DNA of 12,946 bases from positions 811-13,756 of the forward strand of contig DLQV01000133.1 in the NCBI GenBank assembly GCA_002474415.1. The letters are read 5' to 3'. A program made the position numbers and the translations under genes. The notes beneath the pieces were generated by a model. The model ran no database searches. It saw nothing but the letters and a program-made list of their open reading frames with translations, and was not told the origin of the DNA. This stretch comes from Lachnospiraceae bacterium UBA7598. Lineage in GTDB: Bacteria > Bacillota > Clostridia > Lachnospirales > Lachnospiraceae. Shown piece after piece: positions 7,554 through 12,946 of this stretch (positions within the stretch are counted from its first letter, which is position 1; each line of letters begins with the position of its first letter).

Positions 7554-8171
7554 TTAACGAAAATAATCAAGGAATTTCCACCGGATCTGCAATTTTCCCG
7601 AATCAAACACATCGGCATATTCTTCCTGTGTCAAAACTTCACGCAACGCCTCCTCGGAAGATTCATCCACCACTTCGTATACCGATCCCTGAAAACACAT
7701 ATTCGGATACAGCACACACCACCAGTTATGGCCTTTTCCTTTTCCCAGTGTAATCTGCAATGCCCGGTATTTTCCTGCCGGAAACGTATAATCTCCATAC
7801 GTTTTTACCGGGAAATCCACATTGGCAAGCCTTGCCCTGACACCGTATGTATAGCCATTTTTGCGCAGTGTGTTCTCCGCGGTTTCTACAATTTCGTCCA
7901 TATGATCCTGCACAACTTGTTCTGTTTGCGCGCGGTCGGATACATTTTCAAGTTTTTGTTCCAGCATCTGCCCCACGGCATCACGGACCTGCAGTTTCAC
8001 CTTCTGGTCATCACTGGCATCACTGTTTGCCAGTACATGAAACCGCAGTATTTTTTCCGCAATTGCCGGCTGCAACGGATCTGCATTTTTCCTTTCTGTT
8101 GCATGCGCAATCCCGGCCGCAAAAACCGTTAACATACATAAAATGATAAACAGACTTTTTTTCTTTTTCAT
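7554..8171 (-). CDS. spoIIR: Stage II sporulation protein R
   Basis: SpoIIR is made in the forespore under sigma-F, is secreted towards the mother cell, and triggers the SpoIIGA protease to process pro-sigma-E. This 205-residue protein has a Lys-rich start and hydrophobic signal sequence (residues 1-24, likely cleaved after AHA). The family block ILRFHVLANSDASDDQKVKL is at about 41-60, followed by LQVRDAVG. The second block, FPAGKYRALQITLGKGKG then HNWWCVLYPNMC, is at about 135-160. Length is near that of other family members. The ATG at 8171 is preceded by GAGGAAAG, the only fitting start. It lies 39 bp after the gerC-like gene and 64 bp before the DUF1934 gene. A candidate sigma-F promoter at 8200-8229 fits the known timing. 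The assignment is secure. Confidence 0.95.
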   Translation of the reverse strand: MKKKKSLFIILCMLTVFAAGIAHATERKNADPLQPAIAEKILRFHVLANSDASDDQKVKLQVRDAVGQMLEQKLENVSDRAQTEQVVQDHMDEIVETAENTLRKNGYTYGVRARLANVDFPVKTYGDYTFPAGKYRALQITLGKGKGHNWWCVLYPNMCFQGSVYEVVDESSEEALREVLTQEEYADVFDSGKLQIRWKFLDYFR

Positions 8172-8199
8172 TTTTTTGCTCTCTTTCCTCGGATAATAA

Positions 8200-8229
8200 C
8201 AGCATTTCCACTATTTCCCCTGTTTATAC
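8200..8229 (-). promoter_or_regulatory. Candidate sigma-F promoter for spoIIR
   Basis: Reading the minus strand, GTATA (8229-8225) matches the sigma-F -35 consensus GYATA exactly. After 15 bp comes GGAAATGCTG (8209-8200), matching the -10 GGnnAnAnTR at all conserved places but one (G for the second fixed A). Transcription would start near 8193, leaving about 20 bases that include the ribosome site GAGGAAAG. The -35 lies inside the last codons of the gerC-like gene and the -10 just after its stop. spoIIR is a sigma-F gene in Bacillus, which agrees. Confidence 0.55.
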
Positions 8230-8870
8230 AAAAAACTGTTATCCGGCACGCGATACATGCGTTTCCAGCAGATCGTTCCATCGTCTGTTTCCAGATAAGG
8301 CAGCGTAATCTGCAGCATATGATTTTCCTGTTCATCCAGCAGCCTGCCAAGATTGCATAATTTCCTCTGCCCTGCAGATTCCTGATTCTGCAAGTACTGT
8401 TCCAGATAACTTCCCAGATCCTGCGGCAGGTTCTGTTCCGTCTCAAACAACGCCAGCGGATCTTTTGTCACACATACATAGGTGTTTCGCGGAAAAAGCT
8501 CCGTTTGTTTCAGATAGGAAAGAGCATCTGCATACTGTCTGGTGTCCTGCATCAGATTTTCCCCAAACACAAGTACTTTCATATGATTGCAGTCTGCCAG
8601 TTTTTCCAGCCGGTCATTATACATCTTCACACAACGCTCCAGCGTTTTCCCCTGTGCGGGGGCAATATTTACACGTGCCTCCTCCAAATCCGTATTATCC
8701 TTCTGACTTAATTCCGGAAATCCATAACCGAAAGAAATCTGTCCGTCCTGTTCATCCACAACCGCCATCATCGGAAAGCAGCGGTCTTCCAGCTCCGTGG
8801 CACTGCATCCACAAAGCATCATCTGCAGCGCCAGTGCCAGCGCCAGACACCTGCTTATTTTACCTTTCAT
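8211..8870 (-). CDS. Short Ger(x)C-family spore germination lipoprotein (N-terminal domain only)
   Basis: This encodes 219 residues with a lipoprotein signal (hydrophobic ALALALQMML, lipobox LCGC, lipidated Cys22). The mature protein opens SATELEDRCFPMMAVVDEQD, matching the start of the GerAC/GerC subunit of germinant receptors, which is anchored on the outer face of the spore inner membrane. The N-terminal domain seems complete, including the NHMKVLVFGENL and YVCVTKDPLALFE segments. The protein ends where the second, larger C-terminal domain (PF05504) would start; Bacillus GerC proteins are about 370-400 residues. I see no remnant of that domain in the 39 bp before spoIIR. The start at 8870 lies inside the last codons of the gerB-like gene (11-bp overlap), so translation is probably coupled. 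An open frame back to 9083 is an overlap artefact. Family assignment is good; whether the short form works as a full subunit is open. Confidence 0.8.
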   Translation of the reverse strand: MKGKISRCLALALALQMMLCGCSATELEDRCFPMMAVVDEQDGQISFGYGFPELSQKDNTDLEEARVNIAPAQGKTLERCVKMYNDRLEKLADCNHMKVLVFGENLMQDTRQYADALSYLKQTELFPRNTYVCVTKDPLALFETEQNLPQDLGSYLEQYLQNQESAGQRKLCNLGRLLDEQENHMLQITLPYLETDDGTICWKRMYRVPDNSFLYKQGK

Positions 8871-9957
8871 ACCGCTTTTTCCCCTTTCCCCACAAAAGTA
8901 TAAACAAAGGCAGAAACAAAAACAGAGGAATTCCGATATACAGCAGATAATCACGGAACCACTCCCCATGACTGCTGCGGTGAAGCATTTCTGCCACCAC
9001 AAAAACAGCAAGTGCCACCCCACACAGATACCATTTTTTATGCGTATCTTTTTTTCGCAGTTTCTGTACCAATTCCTGTGCATAAAACAAAAACACGGTC
9101 ACAAGTGCAAACAGCGTAAAAAACCATATCGCAATCATAAAAGCATCCAGCCGCTTTAAAAAACTTCCCCGCAGATGAATACTGCTCATCAGCGTGATTG
9201 CCGGATATTTCATGGTCATCAGTGAGCGGCTTCCAAAACTCCCAAGCAGGATCACATACAAAACAGCAAGCACTCCTATGGCAAACCACAGTGCCGCATG
9301 CACGGCATGCACCAGCTTCCCCCACTGTGCTTTCTGCACATAAGACGGGAAAAATGCAAGCAGAAACAAAGGCATCAGGCAAAAAAAGACCGCCAGGCTT
9401 CCCTTCATCACCGACCCGGTATCTGCCTGAAAAAATCCGTGCAGATATTCCATCTCCAGATCTCCCGCCGCAATCAGAAGCATCACCGCAAGAAGCACAA
9501 ACAAGACGACAAATAAAATCTCATAAACCCGCGCACGGCTTTCGATTCCACCACACACAGCATATCCTGCCGTCAGCAGTACCAGAAGCAGAATCAGCGT
9601 ATAAGACTCCCCTGCAATCAATCCTTTTTGCATTACATCGGAAAATATATATGCACCATATCCCGCCATTCCTGTAAAATAGATCAGAAGCAACACAAGG
9701 AAAACTTTTTTGATCCATTCCGGCAGAACCTGTTCCATATAAGAGACCAGATCCGTTTCCATCTTTTTTAATACAAATGCCAGATAACACAGATAAAGAC
9801 TCCCGAGAATTCCTCCAAGCAGGATCGATGCCAGACCATCATTTCCCGCAAATGCTGCTAGCTGTGAGGGCAGAATCAGCGTACTTTCCCCTACAAAATC
9901 GAACACAAACAGTCGAAATACCTGACGTGACGATATTCGGTTATTATTTGAAAACAT
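8860..9957 (-). CDS. GerAB/GerB-family spore germination permease subunit
   Basis: This 365-residue integral membrane protein has about ten hydrophobic segments and belongs to the GerAB group of the amino acid/polyamine/organocation superfamily. In germinant receptors this subunit binds the germinant. Family traits are the start ISSRQVFRLFVFDFVGESTL, the first helix region with ILPSQLAAFAGNDGLASILL, the loop with FSDVMQKGLIAG, and MKYPAITLMSSIHLRGSFLK with RLDAF (the motif around the ER.D.F of the family). Length matches the usual 360-370. I start it at the ATG at 9957, where AGGAGG (9964-9969) is 6 bases upstream; the longer frame to 10008 overlaps gerA and is rejected. It lies 10 bp after the gerA-like gene and overlaps the gerC-like gene by 11 bp. 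The germinant cannot be predicted. Confidence 0.92.
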   Translation of the reverse strand: MFSNNNRISSRQVFRLFVFDFVGESTLILPSQLAAFAGNDGLASILLGGILGSLYLCYLAFVLKKMETDLVSYMEQVLPEWIKKVFLVLLLIYFTGMAGYGAYIFSDVMQKGLIAGESYTLILLLVLLTAGYAVCGGIESRARVYEILFVVLFVLLAVMLLIAAGDLEMEYLHGFFQADTGSVMKGSLAVFFCLMPLFLLAFFPSYVQKAQWGKLVHAVHAALWFAIGVLAVLYVILLGSFGSRSLMTMKYPAITLMSSIHLRGSFLKRLDAFMIAIWFFTLFALVTVFLFYAQELVQKLRKKDTHKKWYLCGVALAVFVVAEMLHRSSHGEWFRDYLLYIGIPLFLFLPLFILLWGKGKKRYER

Positions 9958-9967
9958 AAATTTCCTC

Positions 9968-11452
9968 CTATTTTTTCCGCAGACGTATCCGCTCCCCGCG
10001 TTTTGCATAAATAGGTCTTCGCACCATTTTTTTCAGCGGTGCGCGCCAGATACTGTCGCGTTCATCATGATAATCATTGACATCTGCCCCCACAAACGGC
10101 ATGAGATAAGGAATTCCAAAGCTCTCTAGCCGCGACAAATGAATGAGCACCGTAAGCAGCGCAATCAGGAATCCAAAAAATCCCAGCCATGCCGACAGGA
10201 CAATCACATAAAATTTCAGAATCCGAAAAGAAAACGCAAATTCTTCGTTCGGAATGGAAAAGGAACAAAGCGCGGTAAACGCAACCACAATAACTACAAT
10301 CGGACTGACAAGGTTTGCATCCACTGCTGCCTGTCCGATAATCAGCCCCCCGACAATTCCGATTGTATTTCCCATTGCCCCCGGCAGCCGGACGCCCGCC
10401 TCCCGCAGCAATTCAAAAGAAATCTCCATCAGAATGACCTCAAGCGCTGCAGGAAATGGCACGCCGATTCGTGCCTCCCAGAAAGATAACAGAAGCGGCG
10501 TCGGCAGAATCTGCGTGTGAAAATTTGTCACCGCCAGATACAGTCCGGGAAGTGTCATGGCAAAAAATGCTGCCATGTAACGCAAAATCCGTGCAAACGT
10601 TGCCACACCAAAGCGATTATAATAGTCATCACTCGTCTTCAGAAAGGAGTTCAGATCTGTCGGCAGAATGAGAGCGACCGGAGAATTGTCGCATAACAAT
10701 ACGATTCTCCCCTCCAGCACCGCAAGTGCTGCCCGGTCCGGCCTCTGCGTGGTCTGAAACTGCGGAAACGGTGAATACCATTTCTTTTCCGCCAGCTGTT
10801 CTAAGGTTCCACTGTCCATAACCCCATCGATCTCATATTCCGTAATTCTTTTCCGGATTTGCTGCAGCACCGATTCATATTTCAGATCTGCCATATACAC
10901 CAAATCAATTGCCGTATGGGAGCGCACCCCCTCCTGTACTTCTTCTACTCTGACCCGTGTAGATCGCACACGCTTACGGATAAGTGCGGTATTCGTTTTG
11001 ATCGAATCGGTAAATCCCTCCTTCGAACCACGGATTACTTTTTCCGAATCCGGCTCCTGCACTCCCATGCCAGGATATCCTTTGTCGGCAATCTTTAATG
11101 CATGTCCATACCCATCTACAAAAAGGATTGCATCCCCTGTGAGCATTCCCTGTGCCGCATCCTCTATGGTATCGTACGGTGTCACATCTGAAATCCCCAT
11201 CGCATTTTCATGGAGTGCCTGATTCAACTCTTTGTCCGGCAGCTCCGATAATGCCGCTAATAGTCTTCCCAAAGCAGTCGTTTCTAACAGCATGTTGCTG
11301 ACTGCCACCTCAATATATGCCAGAAAGCAACGTCTTCTTTTTCCCTTTCCCAGACGCATTTCTTTCATTTTAACATCTGCACTGTCTGCAAACAGCTGCT
11401 GAAACTGTTTTATATTCTCTTCAATATCTGTCGAAATTTTTGTATGCTCCAT
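9968..11452 (-). CDS. GerA-family spore germination protein (GerAA-like receptor subunit)
   Basis: This is a 494-residue A subunit of a germinant receptor, which in Bacillus assembles with the B and C subunits in the spore inner membrane and is thought to form the ion channel opened by germinant. The N-terminal soluble half includes ILFVDGYGHALKIADKGYPG and the highly typical VIRGSKEGFTDSIKTNTALI followed by RKRVR (about 135-160). The C-terminal half has about five hydrophobic segments from about residue 285, with the signature ALEVILMEISFELLREAGVR then LPGAMGNTIGIVGGLIIG. The length is normal. The ATG at 11452 has AGGA 8 bases upstream; the in-frame GTG at 11458 is too close to it. It is the first gene of the receptor unit, behind a terminator that isolates it from gntR. 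I could not identify a convincing sigma-G promoter in the 46-bp leader. Confidence 0.95.
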   Translation of the reverse strand: MEHTKISTDIEENIKQFQQLFADSADVKMKEMRLGKGKRRRCFLAYIEVAVSNMLLETTALGRLLAALSELPDKELNQALHENAMGISDVTPYDTIEDAAQGMLTGDAILFVDGYGHALKIADKGYPGMGVQEPDSEKVIRGSKEGFTDSIKTNTALIRKRVRSTRVRVEEVQEGVRSHTAIDLVYMADLKYESVLQQIRKRITEYEIDGVMDSGTLEQLAEKKWYSPFPQFQTTQRPDRAALAVLEGRIVLLCDNSPVALILPTDLNSFLKTSDDYYNRFGVATFARILRYMAAFFAMTLPGLYLAVTNFHTQILPTPLLLSFWEARIGVPFPAALEVILMEISFELLREAGVRLPGAMGNTIGIVGGLIIGQAAVDANLVSPIVVIVVAFTALCSFSIPNEEFAFSFRILKFYVIVLSAWLGFFGFLIALLTVLIHLSRLESFGIPYLMPFVGADVNDYHDERDSIWRAPLKKMVRRPIYAKRGERIRLRKK

Positions 11453-11498
11453 TTTCACATTCCTATCTCTTTTCGTCCCACAAGGTGCCTTTCTTTAC

Positions 11499-11529
11499 AA
11501 AAAAAGACAGACACCAAAAGGTATCTGTC
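11499..11529 (-). terminator. Intrinsic terminator after the gntR gene
   Basis: Reading the minus strand, GACAGATACC (11529-11520) pairs with GGTGTCTGTC (11515-11506) around a TTTT loop. All ten pairs form, one as T-G wobble, and a run of seven T follows (11505-11499). It lies 27 bp after the gntR stop, so the ispE-gntR transcript should end here and not run into the germination genes. Confidence 0.9.
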
Positions 11530-11555
11530 CTTACTATTTCCATCTGTTACATAAA

Positions 11556-12245
11556 CTATTCATTTTCGGTTTCGTCCTGACACTGGATCACACTTTTTAC
11601 CGCCACTGCCTGATTTTTCACGTGCTTATGCATGGCAAGTGTTGCCGCCTCTTTATCCCGGTTTTTGAGGCCTTCTGCAATCGCGTTATGCTCCGCAATC
11701 AAAATCGGATAATTGTCCGGATTTTTAATATATTCCACACGGTAACGATAGATCTGCTCCCGCAGATTATTCAGCAGCGTTACCAGCTTTGGATTTCCCG
11801 TAGCTTCAAAAATAACATCATGGAATTTCACATCCATCTCTGCAATCTTTTTTACATCACCGGTTTTTGTACTGCTTTCAAACTGATCTTTGACTTCCAA
11901 AAGTTTTTGCAATTCTTTCTCTGAAATCTTATCACATGCAAGCTTTACTGCCAGTTCATCCAGTGCTTCCCGAATCTCTAACACATCCTCCATATCTTTG
12001 AGCGTCATCTTCGCAACCTCTGCTCCCTTACGCGGCATAGTTACAGCAAGTCCTTCCTGCTCCAGCATCCGGATGGCTTCGCGGATCGGTGTACGGCTCA
12101 CTCCCAGTTTCGCTGCCAATTGTAATTCCATAAGCCGCTCCCCCGGCTTAAGATCTCCTTTTAAAATCGCCTCTCTTAACGTATTAAATACAACATCTCT
12201 CAGTGGCAGATATGCGTCCATATTGAGCGTCAGATCATCTGTCAT
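11556..12245 (-). CDS. GntR-family transcriptional regulator, FadR subfamily with FCD domain
   Basis: This 229-residue DNA-binding regulator has an N-terminal winged helix at about residues 15-75 (LKPGERLMELQLAAKLGVSR, then TPIREAIRMLEQEGL). An all-helical FCD ligand domain follows at about 82-215. The metal-binding pattern of many FCD domains is present: Asp138 and His142 (MDVKFHD), His186 (AEHNAI) and His208 (HKHVK). This suggests a divalent metal in the pocket, holding a small carboxylate ligand. The ligand and targets are not deducible. The start at 12245 has GGAGA 7-8 bases upstream, and the gene lies 32 bp after ispE on the same strand. This suggests cotranscription without implying it regulates isoprenoid synthesis. 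A terminator follows. Confidence 0.93.
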   Translation of the reverse strand: MTDDLTLNMDAYLPLRDVVFNTLREAILKGDLKPGERLMELQLAAKLGVSRTPIREAIRMLEQEGLAVTMPRKGAEVAKMTLKDMEDVLEIREALDELAVKLACDKISEKELQKLLEVKDQFESSTKTGDVKKIAEMDVKFHDVIFEATGNPKLVTLLNNLREQIYRYRVEYIKNPDNYPILIAEHNAIAEGLKNRDKEAATLAMHKHVKNQAVAVKSVIQCQDETENE

Positions 12246-12277
12246 GTTATCGTCTCCATTTCTGTTTGTGTGAATTA

Positions 12278-12946
12278 TTACTTTCGCCTGTTGTTGTAGA
12301 TGGTTGTCAGATATACCTGTTTTGCCAGACCGGAACGTTTCATTTCCCGCAAAGCGCGCTTTGCCGTCTCGCCATCTTCAAAAAGACCGAATACCGTAGG
12401 CCCGCTTCCACTCATCATGGAAGCCTTTGCACCTGAACGCATCATCTGCTCTTTGATCTCTGCAATCACAGGATAATTCGGAATCGTGACAGATTCCAGT
12501 ACATTTCCCATATGTGCACAGACACCGTCAAAATCTTTCTCCCGGATATCTTTCATCAGTGCATCAATATCCGGATGGTTCGTCTGCTCATCTAACTTCA
12601 GGTTCTGGTATACAAATTTAGTCGATACAGAAATGGATGGTTTTGCAATCAGCACTGGACACTTGATCATCGGTGGAAGCTGTGTCAGTTTTTCGCCGAT
12701 TCCTTCTGCCAGCGCCGTTCCACGCATAATACAGTATGGAACATCCGCGCCGATCTGTACTCCCCGCTTCATCAGTTCCCTGCGGGACAATCCCAGGTCA
12801 TACAGCTGATTCATCGCATACAGCATGGCGGCAGCGTCTGTACTTCCTCCTGCCATCCCCGCCGCTACCGGAATTCGTTTTGTCAGCTTCACGGAAACTC
12901 CCTCTGTAAGTGCGAACTCTTCCTGTAACAACCGTGCTGCTTTATA
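12278..12946 (-). CDS. ispE: 4-(cytidine 5'-diphospho)-2-C-methyl-D-erythritol kinase (N-terminus outside window)
   Basis: IspE phosphorylates CDP-methylerythritol with ATP, a cytosolic step of the MEP route to isoprenoids. The visible 222 residues show the GHMP-kinase ATP loop PVAAGMAGGSTDAAA near the fragment's start, then IGADVPYCIMRGTALAEGIG, which is typical of IspE, and the C-terminal MMSGSGPTVFGLFED glycine motif. Compared with the usual 280-295 residues, about 65-70 N-terminal residues lie beyond the window edge. The frame is open through to 12946 (YKAAR precedes the TTG at 12931), so the TTG is internal and not a start. The gntR gene follows after 32 bp. Confidence 0.95.
   Translation of the reverse strand, partial: YKAARLLQEEFALTEGVSVKLTKRIPVAAGMAGGSTDAAAMLYAMNQLYDLGLSRRELMKRGVQIGADVPYCIMRGTALAEGIGEKLTQLPPMIKCPVLIAKPSISVSTKFVYQNLKLDEQTNHPDIDALMKDIREKDFDGVCAHMGNVLESVTIPNYPVIAEIKEQMMRSGAKASMMSGSGPTVFGLFEDGETAKRALREMKRSGLAKQVYLTTIYNNRRK

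Noticed and set aside
7490..7618. 43-residue N-terminal extension of the DUF1934 protein
   Set aside because: It overlaps the end of spoIIR, does not resemble the family, and a good ribosome site marks the start at 7489.
6782..8132. Two long plus-strand open frames (6782-7474 and 7425-8132, about 230 residues each)
   Set aside because: They are rich in Phe, Ile, His and Cys, lie antisense to the chemoreceptor start, DUF1934 and spoIIR, and show no family features or ribosome sites.
8871..9083. 71-residue N-terminal extension of the gerC-like protein
   Set aside because: It overlaps the gerB-like coding sequence in another frame and would destroy the clear lipoprotein signal that starts at 8870.
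11532..11566. Possible sigma-G promoter for the germination genes (GAATA, 18 bp, AATAGTA on the minus strand)
   Set aside because: The -10 matches only about five of seven positions, and transcription would start upstream of the strong terminator at 11499-11529, so it could not serve the gerA-like gene well.
1..12946. Mobile elements, CRISPR arrays, tRNA or rRNA genes
   Set aside because: I found no transposase, regularly spaced repeats, terminal inverted repeats with target duplications, or RNA-gene signatures; gene gaps are all short.

Overview
The window looks like chromosomal DNA from a motile, endospore-forming member of the Clostridia, most likely Lachnospiraceae (a Roseburia/Agathobacter-like genome). 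This rests on the spoIIR and gerA-type genes, a methyl-accepting chemotaxis receptor, a C69 dipeptidase, and the style of the AAA/PD-(D/E)XK protein. The genus is an inference from protein style, not a search result. There are thirteen protein-coding loci, packed closely, and I saw no tRNA, rRNA, CRISPR array or insertion sequence.

Left part (1-5260). The 3' end of a PAS-domain gene runs into a convergent MATE transporter gene, and their stop codons share four bases. Divergent from the MATE gene is a rightward unit: a broken AAA-ATPase/PD-(D/E)XK gene, a small nitroreductase and a C69-family dipeptidase. The 128-bp divergent intergenic region holds a 14-bp imperfect inverted repeat whose two arms each contain an extended -10 element facing outwards. 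A hairpin that can work in both directions ends this unit and the chemotaxis receptor gene that converges on it.

Middle (5287-6977). A leftward chemotaxis receptor has a good sigma-A-type promoter (TTGTGA, 17 bp, TGG-TAAAAT), preceded by six T-tracts (A-tracts on the coding strand) at close to helical spacing.

Right part (7040-12946), all leftward. ispE (5' end cut by the window) and a GntR/FCD regulator form one unit that ends in a strong intrinsic terminator. Next come the three parts of a spore germinant receptor (gerA-, gerB- and gerC-like), then spoIIR and a DUF1934 (YwiB-family) gene. The gerC-like lipoprotein is short, with only the N-terminal domain, and overlaps gerB by 11 bp. A sequence close to the sigma-F consensus sits across the end of gerC, about 30 bp before spoIIR. 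SpoIIR is the forespore signal that triggers sigma-E processing in the mother cell, so this block pairs a germination receptor with a key early sporulation gene.

I see no clear novel defence or mobile system. The points most worth a second look are the decayed AAA/PD-(D/E)XK gene at the head of an otherwise intact unit, the symmetric divergent promoter, the gerC that lacks its C-terminal domain with the putative sigma-F promoter at its end, and the phased tracts ahead of the chemoreceptor promoter.
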